From a virus, in IMG/VR virus record IMGVR_UViG_3300042868_005269, positions 1 through 61,405 of that record: a stretch of DNA of 61,405 nt. The stretch is one strand, 5' to 3'. Within the stretch, counting starts at the first letter, position 1; every line of letters begins with the position of its first letter. The notes beneath the pieces are model-generated. The model did no database searches. It saw only the letters and a list, made by a program, of their open reading frames with translations, and had not been told where the DNA came from. The position numbers were made by a program, and so were the translations under genes. Of this stretch, positions 40,020-52,700 are shown in pieces.

Positions 40020-41899
40020 AAACGAGCTATTCACGCCGCGAACTTTACGAGTTTGGGGAGTCGCTGGGCGACGCTGTTACCCGCAAAGAAGGCGGGCGCA
40101 CCATTTACGGCGGTGGGGGTAGTGGCGGGGGTGGCGGCGGTACGCAAACACAAGTCACAGACTTGCCTGAGTGGGCCAAACCTACAGCTCAAAAACAGCT
40201 GGGCCTTGCCGAGTCCTTAACGGACATCAACAAAAACCCCTACCAGAGCTACGGCCAGTACGCGCAAAAACAGGGGATGGACCCCACGCAAGTAGCAGGC
40301 TTTACCGGGTTGCAGAATCAAGCGTTTCAGGGCGCTCAAAACTTGCAGCCATCCGCAGCTATTGGTGCAGGCATGGGCATTGCTGGCGCTGCGGCAAACC
40401 GTGCCATGGACATGGGGTACAACCCCTACCAAGCGCAAAACCAATATCAAAGCATTGAAGGCTACAACCCTTCACAGTTCTCCAACCAGTTCCAAGGCCC
40501 CGACGCGTACCAGTCCGGCCAGTTTGGCGGCACCTACGATGCTCCAGAGGCATTTCAGAGTGGGCAGTTTCAGAACCGATTCCAAGGCCCCGAGTCTTAT
40601 CAGGCGGGGCAGTTTGGTGCGGAGCGTGTGAGCGGTCCCCAACTTGAGCAGTTACAAATGGGTCCGGCCGAGCGCGTCCGCGCCGATACGTTTGGCGGTA
40701 GCCAAGCCGCGCAGTACATGTCGCCGTATATCGAGCAGGCCATGGAGCCGCAGTTGCGCGAGGCGCAGCGTTCTTCTGAAATGCAGCGCAATCAAAACCA
40801 AGCCCAAGCCGTCCAGCAGGGCGCTTTTGGTGGTTCCCGTCAGGCCATCGTAGAGGCTGAGCGTCAGCGCAATCTTGGCACCCAGATGGGAGACATCCGT
40901 GCCAAAGGTTTGCAGTCCGCGTACGAACAAGCAACGCAACAGTTCAACCAAGACGCCGCCCGCCGTTTGCAATCTCAGCAGCTCAACCAGCAAGCTGGAC
41001 TTACCGTGGGCGGCCAGAACCTGCAGTCTCGGCTGAGCACCCAGCAGCTTGGCGCACAAACAGGGCTGCAAGCGGCACTGGCCAACCAACAAACAGGCAT
41101 GCAATCTCAGCAACTGGCAGAACAATCTCGTCAGTTCGGGGCGGGTCAGGGTCTGTCCGCAGCGCAACTGCAAGCACAGTACGGCCTGTCGGCCGATCAA
41201 GCTGCCGAGGCATCACGGCAGTTTGGCTCCACTCAAGCAGGACAAGTTGCGGCCCAGCAGTCCCAAGCACGCCAAGCCGCTCAGCAGGGGCTGGAGCAGT
41301 CCCGTCAGTTCGGTGCTGGCCAAGGCATGACTGCCGCGCAGCTTCAAGCGCAGTACGGTATGTCGGCACAGCAAGCACAGGAAGCCGCAAACCAGTTTGG
41401 TTATGGGCAATCCGCTCAGCAGGCGCAGCAACGCGCTCAGTATGGGCAGTCTGCACAGCAGCTGGCAGAGCAGTCCCGTCAGTTTGGCGGCTCTCTGGGT
41501 ATCCAAGGTCTTCAGACCGCCATGCAAGGTGCGGGCCAGCTGGGCACTCTGGGCGGTCAACAGTTCGGCCAGCAAAAAGACACTCTGGGGCTGCAGAACC
41601 AGTTTGGTACGCAGCAACAGCAGCAACAGCAGGCGCTTATCAACGCCCGCATGAACGACTACGCAGCGCAGCAGCGGTACCCATATCAAAATCTGGAGTT
41701 CATGTCGAACATCCTGCGCGGCACCCCGATGGGCACGGTTCAGTCTATGTACGGTGCTCAGCCCTCGGCCGCAAGTCAAGTGGCGGGCGCAGGCACATCT
41801 CTGGCCGGGGCGTACATGATGGGTGGCGGCAGGTTTGCAAAAGGCGGCAGGGTTCGAAGCGCCGCCGGTTTAAATGAGCTGGCTCTGTCCAAAATCTGA
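40016..41899 (+). CDS. Gln/Ala-rich internal virion protein, 627 aa
   Basis: After a Gly run (GGGGSGGGGGG) and LPEWAKPTAQKQLGLAES, the protein has Tyr/Gln/Gly repeats (YNPSQFSNQFQGPDAYQSGQ) and then a long Gln/Ala helix region with about six LAEQSRQFGAGQ / LQAQYGMSAQQAQEA units. It ends with a Gly/Lys-rich tail (GGGRFAKGGRVRSAAGLNEL). Such repeat helices fit ejection-tube proteins stored in the head. Start ATG overlaps the previous stop (ATGA). Confidence 0.7.
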   Translation: MKTSYSRRELYEFGESLGDAVTRKEGGRTIYGGGGSGGGGGGTQTQVTDLPEWAKPTAQKQLGLAESLTDINKNPYQSYGQYAQKQGMDPTQVAGFTGLQNQAFQGAQNLQPSAAIGAGMGIAGAAANRAMDMGYNPYQAQNQYQSIEGYNPSQFSNQFQGPDAYQSGQFGGTYDAPEAFQSGQFQNRFQGPESYQAGQFGAERVSGPQLEQLQMGPAERVRADTFGGSQAAQYMSPYIEQAMEPQLREAQRSSEMQRNQNQAQAVQQGAFGGSRQAIVEAERQRNLGTQMGDIRAKGLQSAYEQATQQFNQDAARRLQSQQLNQQAGLTVGGQNLQSRLSTQQLGAQTGLQAALANQQTGMQSQQLAEQSRQFGAGQGLSAAQLQAQYGLSADQAAEASRQFGSTQAGQVAAQQSQARQAAQQGLEQSRQFGAGQGMTAAQLQAQYGMSAQQAQEAANQFGYGQSAQQAQQRAQYGQSAQQLAEQSRQFGGSLGIQGLQTAMQGAGQLGTLGGQQFGQQKDTLGLQNQFGTQQQQQQQALINARMNDYAAQQRYPYQNLEFMSNILRGTPMGTVQSMYGAQPSAASQVAGAGTSLAGAYMMGGGRFAKGGRVRSAAGLNELALSKI

Positions 41900-41907
41900 G
41901 GTACGCC

Positions 41908-43662
41908 ATGATTGATGTCAACAAAATTACCTCCACGCTGGCCAAGTTGCCGGACCAGCAGCTGCAGCAGTACGCGCAGATGCACAAGAACGACCCGTAC
42001 ATCATGGCGCTGGCCATGTCCGAGTCCAACCGCCGCAAAGAAATGCGCTCTGCAGGTCAGGGCGGACAAGGTGCGCAAGAGCAGCCCAAGGTGGTTGATC
42101 AAGAGATCGCCCGCATGGGGGGCATGCAAAACCCAAGTCCCGAACAAATGGCTCGACTGTCGCAGCTTCTGGAAGCCAGAAAACAAGCCGAGTACAAAGA
42201 ATTTACAGGTGGCGGGCGGGATCAACAAAGCCCCCAGCAGCAACAGCAACTCCCAGAAGACCAAGGCATTGGCCAGCTCCCTGCAGGCGACATGAACTTT
42301 GCCGATGGCGGCATCATTGCGTTTGCTGGTGGCGGCGATGTGGAGCGTTATTCTGGCGAATTTGGTTCGTTTATTGACCGGTTAACTTACGGGAACATTA
42401 CCCCTGCCGAACGTGCACGCCGCGAAAAACTGCAGGCCGAAGCAGCCGCAGGCCGCTTGCCCACCCCGTACGAACAAGAACGTGCGGCCAATATGGCAAA
42501 GGTATCAGCCGGTAGTACCTACACGCCAGAAGCCTACGGCGTGACCACACCCGCACCGCTTGAACAAGGTGCTCGTTATCCCGGCGCAATGCCTGCCGCA
42601 CCTGCCGCACCTGCGGTAGACAACAAAGCCGCGCCCACTGCCAATACTACCCGCCGTGCTGGCCCCAGTGCCGGACCCGCAGCGCCTATTGCAGCAGCCG
42701 TACCATCAACAGGTCCAACCGACATTGATGCGCTCCAGCAGAAATACTTTGGCGGTATTGACCAAGGAGTGGGGGAGTTGCGCACCGCCCGTGCGGGGTT
42801 GGTTGCAGGCATTAAAGACCTGACCGAGAAAAACTTGGCCGCAACCAAGGCCGATATTGATAAACGCGGCGATGTGTACAAAGGCCGTGAAGAACGGCTG
42901 GCCAAACAGGAAAAAGGTTTGGAAGGCATGGGCGACAGGTATATGGGTTTGGCGCTGCTGCAAGCAGGCGCGTCCATGATGTCTACCCCCGGGGCGCTTA
43001 GCGTTGCTCTAGGCAAAGGCATCCAAGTTGGTAGTGAGCGATATGTCGCAGGTCTGGACAAAATTGAGGCAGCTAAGTCCAAGTTTGCCGAAGCCCGTGA
43101 TCGTCTGGACGACCTGCGCATCAACCGCGACGACATGAACAATAAAGACATTCGTGCAGCGGAGAAAGAAGCACGCGAGTCGGAACTCAAAGGCACAGAA
43201 ATGCTGTACAACGGCTTGGTTTCCGATTTGGGCATCAAGCAAAAGAACGTCACTGCCATCTTTGGCGCAGCAGCAGGCGCTCTGGAAACCGACAAGAGGA
43301 TTGCTTCTTCGGAAAAGATTGCGGCAACACAAGAACGTGGCCAGACCGCCCGGTCCGCTGCGCAGATTGCCGCCACACTCAATACGCCTGAACGTATGGC
43401 TTTTACGGCCGCGCTGGACAAAACCAAAACCAAAGAAAATCCGCAAGGCGATCCTACTGCCGCATACCAAAGCATTGTTGCAATGAAACGTGAGCCCGTT
43501 TCTGAAGAAAAACTTCGCGGTGATTGGCTTGATCCAGCAAAGAACATGCAGATCAAAGCCGACTACCCCAACATTAAAACTTTTGAAGACTACAAAGCAG
43601 TCTTTGGCGGAAGCACCGGCGGAGGTGGGGGCGGCGGCTTTAAGGTTGTCGGCGTGCGATAA
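41908..43662 (+). CDS. Internal virion-type protein, 584 aa
   Basis: The N-terminal helix set (LAKLPDQQLQQYAQMHKNDP, YIMALAMSESNRRKEMR) is a segment common to internal proteins of this phage type. Next come DMNFADGGIIAFAGGGDVER, an Ala/Pro linker (PAAPAAPAVDNKAAPTANTT), a coiled coil (residues about 290-450) and a Gly run near the end. It is probably ejected with the DNA or lines the portal. GAGGTACGCC precedes the ATG. Confidence 0.7.
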   Translation: MIDVNKITSTLAKLPDQQLQQYAQMHKNDPYIMALAMSESNRRKEMRSAGQGGQGAQEQPKVVDQEIARMGGMQNPSPEQMARLSQLLEARKQAEYKEFTGGGRDQQSPQQQQQLPEDQGIGQLPAGDMNFADGGIIAFAGGGDVERYSGEFGSFIDRLTYGNITPAERARREKLQAEAAAGRLPTPYEQERAANMAKVSAGSTYTPEAYGVTTPAPLEQGARYPGAMPAAPAAPAVDNKAAPTANTTRRAGPSAGPAAPIAAAVPSTGPTDIDALQQKYFGGIDQGVGELRTARAGLVAGIKDLTEKNLAATKADIDKRGDVYKGREERLAKQEKGLEGMGDRYMGLALLQAGASMMSTPGALSVALGKGIQVGSERYVAGLDKIEAAKSKFAEARDRLDDLRINRDDMNNKDIRAAEKEARESELKGTEMLYNGLVSDLGIKQKNVTAIFGAAAGALETDKRIASSEKIAATQERGQTARSAAQIAATLNTPERMAFTAALDKTKTKENPQGDPTAAYQSIVAMKREPVSEEKLRGDWLDPAKNMQIKADYPNIKTFEDYKAVFGGSTGGGGGGGFKVVGVR

Positions 43663-43675
43663 ACTCCGTAAAATA

Positions 43676-43696
43676 ACGCCAGCGCCATGCTGGCGT
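43676..43696. repeat. Hairpin before the giant gene
   Basis: ACGCCAGC and GCTGGCGT form a perfect 8-base stem with a GCCAT loop, ending 24 bases before the start of the 3102-residue gene. There is no T-run. It may damp or process the transcript. Confidence 0.5.
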
Positions 43697-43719
43697 ACCT
43701 ACAATTCAGGAAGCAGGCT

Positions 43720-46700
43720 ATGCCCATTTACAGCGTACAGGGTCCAGATGGACGTATTTATGATGTGGAGGGGCCTGCTGGCGCTTCCGAAGAACAGATT
43801 CTGGGGGCGGTGCGCCGTCAGTTTTTGGCAACTCCGGCCTCTGCGCCAGAAAAAAAGGGCTCCGGGTTGGGCGACATTGCTCGCTCATTTGGTCTGGGGG
43901 CGGTTGGCGCAACGAAAGCTATTACCAGTGCGGCGGGGGCGGATAACGAGGCAGCGCGTGCGCTCGGTAGAGCCGGTGAAAGTCTGCAAGAAGGCTTTAG
44001 CGCAAGCCGCAAAGCTGAGTTGCAGGCACAAGCCGAGCGCATGAAGAAAGCCGAAGCGTCTGGCTCAACCCTTGAAGAAATTAAAGCCGGTGCGCTGAAC
44101 GTGCTGGAAGCGCCGTTGCAGTCTGCCGCGCAGGCCGTGGGCTCATTTGCTCCACTCATTCCCACAATGTTCTTGGCCAAGCCTTTGGCGGCTTTGGGTC
44201 TGGGGGCACGCGCCATCATGGGTGTTCGTGGTGCTATCGGGGGAGCGCAGGGTGCCGGTGCAGTCAAGCAAAATATCTACGACACAGTGCTGGAAGCGGA
44301 AAAAACCGACGGTAAGACAGATGAGCAAGCTGCCGCTGCCGCCTCGCGGGCTCAGTCCTACATCAGCGAAAACGCAGACCAGATTCTTCTGGGCACCGGT
44401 CTTGGTGTTGCGGCAGGTACTAGCGGTGTTGAACGCATTTTGCCCGGCGGCGTGCGCGGTGCTGCAAGCAAGACGCAAGAAGCACTCGCCAAGCGTCTGG
44501 GCGCACGCACAGCCTCGGGTATCACAACAGCCGCAGCCGAGATGCCGCTGGAAGGTCTGCAAGGCGGACAAGAACGGCTTGCCGCTAACCTTGCACTGCA
44601 ACGCACAGGCCGTGACGTAGATGCGTTTACCGGCGTAGCAGGTCAAGCCACGCAAGAAGCACTGACAGGCGCACTGGGGGCGGGACCCATCGGCGCACTT
44701 GTACCAGATCGCCGTGCAGAAATTGCAGAAAAAGAGCGTCAGCAAAAAGAGCAAGCCGACGCTGTGGCCGCAGCCGAAGCTGCCAAGAACACCCCTGAAG
44801 CCCTGCGCCAGCTTGATACAGAGTTCCGCACTGCAGACCAGCAGCTCAAAGCGTTGAACGCGCAGCTCACCGCAAACAGACCCAAGAAGGGGGCCACAGA
44901 CGAGCAAAAGCAAGCGTATGACACGCTCAAAGCCCAGCGCGATGAGTTGTTGACCACGTACAAACCCCTGCGCCAAGAGTTCATGCAGCGCAAAGAAGCA
45001 ATCGACGAGCTTCAAATGGCTGAGCAGTCGGCAATTGAGGTTGCAGCAGCGCAAGGTCAGGCTGCGGCAAAGCTGCCACTGCCGTCCGACATCCCCGGTG
45101 CACAGCCGTTCCAGTTGTCCGACACCTCACGTTTGATGAACGACTACGACACCATGCGCGGCCAAGTGTCCGCGTTGGAGCAGCAACTGGCTGCGGGCCC
45201 TGATCTGGATACCCAGACACAACTGACGCAGCAGCGCGGGCAACTCATGGCGCGTATGAACGAGATGGCTCCGGTCATTGAGGAACGTGGCGGGGTCACC
45301 GACACCGAGCCGGAGTTTGCCAAGAAAATGGCTGCGGCCGAAAAAGAACGCCTGCGCCTGCTTGAGATTGGTGACTTTGATGCTGCGGCAAACCAAGCCG
45401 AGAAAGTCCGTGACCTGCAAACACGCGCTCCCTTCTTGCAAGAGCTGAACGACTTCCGCACAAAAGCAGGGCAGAACCGGGAGCTGACGCTGGAAGAGCC
45501 TGCACAGCCAGAAGGCGCGGGCGTTAAGTACGTGTCGCCTACGGGCAAACCAGTCACGCCTTTCCCAGCAACGGCTACGGAAGCTGCACCGCTGCCTGCC
45601 GACAAGCCCGAAGAACTGGCGGCAGTCCAGACTGCCCAGACCAACGTAAACGCTGCGCAGACTGCGCTGGATGAGGCCGTCAAGACCAAAGACACAACCA
45701 AAATCTTTGGCGCAGTGGACGCGCTCAACCAAGCACAAAACACAGTGGCTCGGGCACAAGAGGATGTGGGTCGCCCACTACTCAAGCCCGCAGTGCTGGA
45801 CATTTTCAGCCCCGCCAACTTGTTTCGCACAGCTTTTGCAAACAACGATACAAAACTGCTCAATGACCTTGCGTCCCACGCCGATACTACGGCGCTGCGG
45901 GCAGCCCTCAACCAGAACCTCAGTGAGCGCGAGAAGCTGGTTAACGTGTTGGAGAACCGCGCTGGTGTTGGTGGTGATGAAAAAGCCATCGACCCCCGTA
46001 CCGGCGAGCCCGGCGAGAGGCTCAAGAGCGTCAAGCGCGAACGCGCTGACTTGTTCTCCCAACTGTACGACGCTCGTCAACAGGCGTTGTTCAAGAACGG
46101 CCAAAACCTTGAGACCATAGAAAGACCTCGCACCGAGCTTGCAGAAGACTTTCAGCTTGATAAAACCGGCAAGCCTGTAGTTGGCGAAGACGGCAAACCT
46201 GTAGTCGTGCGGCAATACGAAAAACCCGTGCTTGATAAAAACGGCCGTCCGGTTATGGACACCGTTCGCTTACAGGACATCTACGACCAAGGTGGCCCCG
46301 CCGCAGTTGAGTACGAGCGCGTCATGCAAGACGTTGAGGACCTGTCCAAGAAAGTCACGACCAAGCAAGGCAACGCCAAGAAGTCTCTGTACGAGCAGCT
46401 CATTGATTTGGCTGCGCAGCACTCTGCGTTGGTGGCGCAAATGGAATCGGGCATTGCTACGCCCAACATGCGGGAGAAGACCACTGCGTTGCAAGCCAAG
46501 ATGGGTAAAGGCGAAGCCCCGGCTGAGCGCCAGATGGATGCCAAGGAAAAGTTTGACCTCCAGCGCCGCATCGACACGCTGGTTAACAAGTACCGCCTGA
46601 CCGAAGGCCAAATTGCTCCCGTCCGTGACCAGATCACGAAGTTGTACAACAGCCTGTACAAGACCACGCCGCTTGAGAAGACCAGTAAGGCTGCGGACAG

Positions 46701-49700
46701 AAAAGCCACTGAGGCCGAAGAGCGCAAAGAACGTGCTAAGCCTCTAAAAGAAATTGCCGACAAGTACGGTATGAAGTCGCCTGAGTACAAAGAGGCTTTG
46801 GCAAAACAAGTTGCTGAGAGTAAAGCCGCAGGGCGTGTGCCTAAAGTATCAGTGTCACGCACAGCCCAGACAGCCGCACGGCTTGCCAAGGGCGATGTGC
46901 GCAAAGAAGCCGAAACGTCAAAACAAATGCGCGACTTAGCGATTGAGTTGGGGCAGCGCGAACCGGAATATGTGCGGATGCAAGCCAACGCAGAAAAGCG
47001 TTTAACGGCTTTGGAGAACAAATACGGTAAAGGCGATCCGCAAGTACGCGCCTACAGCACGCAAGTGATGGATGCGTTAGAAGCAAAAGCCGTTGGCTTG
47101 GGTAAACAAACGCCCGAGTACAAGGCCACACTGAAAGAGCAGGTCGAATACGTCAAAGGCGCTCTGTCCCAGAGCAAGCAGACAGTGCCAACCAAACGTA
47201 CAGGGCCAGTTACGCGCACGCAGTCATCCGCGCCTACACGCCTTGTCAGTTCTTCACCTGAAAGTCGTGAGCAGACGGACATGGAGAACAAAGCAATTAA
47301 CGCGCAGCGCCGCGCTATTAAAGATGCACGCGAAGCGCTGCGGTCTGAAAAAGAAGACCGTGACTACCTGCGCGGTGTTGAGACTGAAAGCCTTGAGTTG
47401 AGTCGTGACGTAGTTGCGTTGCTTGAAAAAGGTGATGTGCGCGGCGCACTGCTGCTGATCAGTAAAGACCCGGCTGTGGACAAGTTTAGCCAAGCTGTTG
47501 CTGCGCGTCTTGAGCCGTTCCTTGATGTCACCAAGGTTGAAATTAAAAACAACATGCGCTCTGACGACGGCAAAGAAGTCTTAGGTGCCGCCACGAGCAA
47601 GTTGATTGAACTCAACCGCAATGGCGGTCTGTCCGTTGAGACGTTGCTTCACGAAGCCACACACGCCGCAGCCGAACGCGTTGTGCAGTTGTCTGAGACA
47701 AATCCTAACGCACTTACCAAAGAGCAGAAGCTGGCCATCAACGAGCTCAAAGCGTTGCACGCCCGCGTTAAAAACGACAAAGGCATCACCAGCAAAAACG
47801 CCAAGAGCAGCTTGTCGGAGTTTGTGGCCGAAGTCATGTCCAACCGCAACTTGCAAAAGCAACTGGCCCAACGTCAGTGGCGCTTGGTGGATGCGTGGAA
47901 GGGCGTTAAGTCCATCATCATGCGCATGTTGGGCATGCAAAAAGTGGAGACCATGTTTGGCGCGTCTGTTGTGGCGGTCGATCAATTGTTCGTCCCTGCA
48001 AGCGCCAAGGTCGGTAAGGGTCGCAAAGAGACACGCGTTACCCGCAGCTTGTCGGCTAAGGACATTGCTGCGCTGGACGACGGCAGCAACTCCATGAAAC
48101 AATTTGCTGACCAGTTCGGCCAACTTATCAAACAAAAAGACCGCACACCCGCCGACGTTGAGCGCATCGGTGCCCAAGTGATTGATGACATGCTGAACAG
48201 TGTGTCGCCTATGCCGCGCAACACGGGGGCACCTAGACCCAGAAGCGAAGCAGAAAAACTTCAAGCAGAGCACGATGCAAAGTCTGTTGTGGCGCTTCCA
48301 ACAGCAGACTCGTTGGACTACAAGGGTATGGTTACCATGTCTGACGGCAAAGTGTACGACGAGAACAACCCCCTGCACTACGTTGAAGCAACCCCCGCGA
48401 CGTTTGCTGCGTTGGAGGCTGTGAACAACCCGTCACTGCGCAAACGCGAAGCGGAATCAATTGCGTCCCAACGCAAAACAGACTTCCTCAACTTGATAAG
48501 CTACTTGATGGGGAACTACGAAAACTACACCACGGCTGAAACAGCGCTGGTGCTCAAAGCTGCGGCCAAGTACGGCGTCATCTCCGGCAGCAACGGCCGT
48601 TTGAAACTTGTTGAGATCGGCAAAGACAACCGCCACAACATTGCAGTGCTGGGCAAAGAAACAGCAGACGCAATCATCGAGCAGTTGCGTGCGGGCAAAG
48701 GCCTCAAGCAAGCCTTCTTGGATGGTTTGCAAAAAAACGCAGACGACAACGCCAAGAACAACGAGCGCAAGAACGGTTGGAAGAAGTTTGATCAGGCCGA
48801 CCAAGAATACCTTCCCAACGCATACCCTGACGACGAAGTCGATGCTGCCATTTTAGATGCGGGTTTGAGTGATGAGGACATCCGCGATAACGGTTGGGAC
48901 AAAGAAGCTACGATTGGGTGGCTTATTGAAAACGGCTATCTTGAAGATCGCACGGGCGGCAAAATTTTTGAAGAAGCTGCCATTGCGCTGAACGAAGGTT
49001 GCGCAGGCACGCCATGGTGCACGGGCGCAAGCGTAAGCACTGCCCGCAGCCAGATTGAAGGGGGTGACTTTTACGTTTATTACAACAAGGGGCGTCCCGA
49101 AGTTGCGGTGCGCATGAATGGTAAAGACCGAATTGGTGAAATTCGCGGCAACAACCCGAACCAAGCGCTTGATCCTGCGCAGCAACAAATTGCTGCTGAC
49201 TTTTTACGGGCAAAAAAGTTTGAAAAAGCAGACCAATACCTTTCCGAGTTTGAGCGCCGTGAAGCGTTGGTTAAGTTGGCCAAAGGCGAAACAAAACTGG
49301 GCGTCAGTGATTTGCTGGGCGATAAAAGCCCGTTGGACAGCAACGGCAAAGTGGACGACTACGAAATAAACAGATTGTTGAAGTTCCGCACAATCGACGG
49401 TTACGGCAACCGCCCAAAACCTGTAGACAGCGTCGTAAAGTTTTTTGGTCAGCAGTACCTTGACGCGGCAATCCGTGCGTACGAAAACAACGAGTTTGTG
49501 TTTTCAAAATTAGACGTGGATGAAGATTCAAATACTAAACCTGTTGAGGTGGAGTTTGCCGGTAAAAAGTACACGGCTTCCCCTGCGGACGTTAAGGCAC
49601 TTAACCGGGTTACTGTTAGCGTGTACGCTTACGGGTCAAAACCAGCGGCTCCTGTAGTACTTCCAAAACTTGCAAAGCTGGGGGAGCTCAGTTTCTTTCG

Positions 49701-52700
49701 CGGTGAACTAGATTTGCCCGCGTTGCAAACGGTGGATACAGTCACTTTCTTCAATGAAGTTTCCAGACTTAATACCGTTGCAAGAATAAAAATGCCGACA
49801 GACGCACGCGTTAACAAAGTGCAAAGCTACGGTAAAAAAGTAAGCGGCATTATTGAAGGACCGCAGACTATCAACCTTGTAACGCTTACGCGTGAAGGCG
49901 GCGCGTTGACGCTGGATTTGCCGGACACTAAGTACGTCGCCGTTTTGGACGACCCGAAAGGCGTGGCTAGGCACTTTTCGTCTGAAGCGGATAACGCCAT
50001 TGATAACCTGCTGAAAGCTGACGGTCTTGATTTTGCCGACATCATGCGTGCAAAACGCGGCGAAGCCACGATGGCACAAAACGCTGCATACCAAAAAGTT
50101 GCAAAGCAGCAAATTAAAAAGTTTTTTGATGCGTTGGAAAAATCTTTTGGGTACACGGCGTACGAGCACGCATTGAACAATGGGGACACGGCCGAAGCGT
50201 TCAGGATTACGAACGACTACCGAAAGGCAATTCGCAACGCCGTAGACGATGTGCTGGAGCTTAACAAGTACTCCCGCGAAGCCTTTGACAAAATGGCAAA
50301 GGTCGTCAAAGACTCCACCGGCGCAGAGGTGGCGTACCCCGAAGGGCAGCTGATTGCGCCCAAGCGTGTGGGCGATCCACCGTACGGCGCGGAGTTTACT
50401 GAAGCGCCTGAACAGCGTCGCTTTGCGCCCAAAGATGTGGGTGTGCAAGAGGACAAGAAAGGCTTGTTCTCGTTTGCCCGTAAGCAAGTCAACTCGTCGT
50501 CTGTGGTTGCGCGTGAGCCGGGCGTTGTGGACACCTTGCTTGGCAACATCATGGGCTTGGCTGGCCGCGTGCAGTTTATCGACCAGTACGCAGCTTTGGA
50601 AGCCGCTACTAAGAAGGGCTTGAGCGCAGGCGTCATCAGCAGCTTGGAGGCAACCAACGCCAACTACCTGCTGCGGTTTGGCCAGCAGCGCAGCCAGTTC
50701 TCAGGGCAGTTCCTGACCAACGGTCCGGTCAAGGCGGAGATCACACGCAAGAACGGCGGCACTGAAACGCTGTACCGCAGCACCAAGGGCACGTCCATGG
50801 TGGACGTTGCGCAGGCACTCAACAAATCCAAGCTGTCCAACGACGTGGAGCAAGAGAACATGTTCACGTTGTACGTGGCAGGCAAGCGTGCGCAGCAAGT
50901 TGGGTGGGACAAGCTCAACTTTTCCAGCCCTACGCAAGCCAAGGCTGAGTACGACGCTGTCATCGCACGACTGAACAACAACGACACTGCCAAGAAAGCG
51001 TTTGAAGAAGCGGCCAAGCTGTACCAAGAGTACAACGCAGGCTTGCTGGACTTCCTTGCGCAGACAGGCGCGTTGTCGGACAAGAAGGTAGCCGAACTCA
51101 AAGCGATCAGCTACGTGCCGTTCTACCGGGTGAACAACAACGGTGAAGTGCAGTTGATGGTGGACAAAGAGCGCCCTGTGCGGATTGCCAATATCAAGGA
51201 CCAGCCGCAGCTCAAAGAGCTGATTGGCGGCAACACAGCCATCTTGCCGATCTTTACCAGCGCAGCGCAGAACACATTCATGCTGACTGGCATGGGCCTG
51301 CGCAACCAAGCGGTGAAGGAGACCTCCTTCATGCTGCAAAAGCTGGGCATCGCCAGCCGCGTATCGTCTGGCAACGGCCCGACAGGGGCCAACGTGGTGC
51401 GCTTCTTCAAGAAGGGCGAGCCGTACTACGCGCTGATCGACACCGATGCTTACGGCATTCCGGCTGATTTAATTGTGCGGGGTATGGAGGGCATCAAGAC
51501 AACGCTGCCTGCCGTTATCAAACTGATGGGCATGCCCGCCAACATCTTGCGCTCGTTTGTTGTGCGTAACCCGGCTTACGCTGTGCGCCAGATCATCCGC
51601 GACCCGCTCAACGCATGGATGACAACGGGCACAGACGCTGTGCCAGTGCTTTCGTCTATGAAAGAGCTGGCCAAAATGGTTGCTGGGCGCAGTGATGCCG
51701 AGCGCAAGCTCATGGAGACAGGTGCGATCAGCAGCAACGTCTACAGCGGCGACGATCAGGACATGGCCAAGTTCCTCAAAGACATGTCGGCAGGCAAGTC
51801 AGGTTGGGACAAAGCCACCGCGATGCTGGACACGTTTGCGCTGCAAGGCGACGCTGCTACACGCGCTGTGATCTACAAAGACTCGCTGGCCAAAGGCATG
51901 TCGGAGCAAGAAGCTCTGCTGCGCACACTGGAGTCCATGAACTTTAGCCGCCGGGGCGTGTCTCCAAGCATGCAGGCGCTGTCCACGCTCATCCCGTTCT
52001 TCAACGCACAGGTGCAGGGTCTGGACGTAATCTACCGAGCCATGAAAGGCGACATGCCGTACAGCCAGCAGTTGGACATTCGGGGCAAGATGGTGCGCCG
52101 TGGGTTGATGCTGGCCGCAGGCACGATTGCTTACGCCGCTATGATGGAGGACGACGAAGCCTACAAACGCGCCAAGCCTGAAGAACGCCTTGCCAACTGG
52201 TTTGTGTATGTGCCCGGTATTGACGAGCCTGTGCGTGTACCCATCCCGTTTGAAATGGGCTTTTTGTTCAAGGCGTTGCCTGAAGCTGTGTACGCCATGG
52301 CTATGCAAGACGGCAAAGCGGACGCTGCGCTGAGCGGGCTATCCAAACTGGCGTTGCAGACCATTCCGTTGAGCCTGCCGCAAGCCGTTAAGCCGCTGAC
52401 AGAAGCGGTGCTGGGCAAGTCGTTCTACAGCGGCGACATCGAGTCTGTTCGTGAGAAAGACGTATTGGCCACGCAGCGTTACCGCGACAACTCCACAGAG
52501 CTGGCCAAAACAATTGGCGCAGTGACAGGAAACATTGGACTCAGCCCAATCACGATCGACTACCTGATCCGTGGGTACACAGGCGGGCTGGGTATTGCGT
52601 TGGTGCAGTTGGCCAACCCGATACTGGCTCCCGGCGACAAAGCCGAGGTTGCACAGCCCACAACCAAGATCAGCAAACAGCCGTTCATCGGCGGATTGTT

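Noticed and set aside
42576-43556. 326-residue minus-strand frame opposite an internal virion gene
   Set aside because: Ser/Arg-rich shadow without ribosome binding site or domain.
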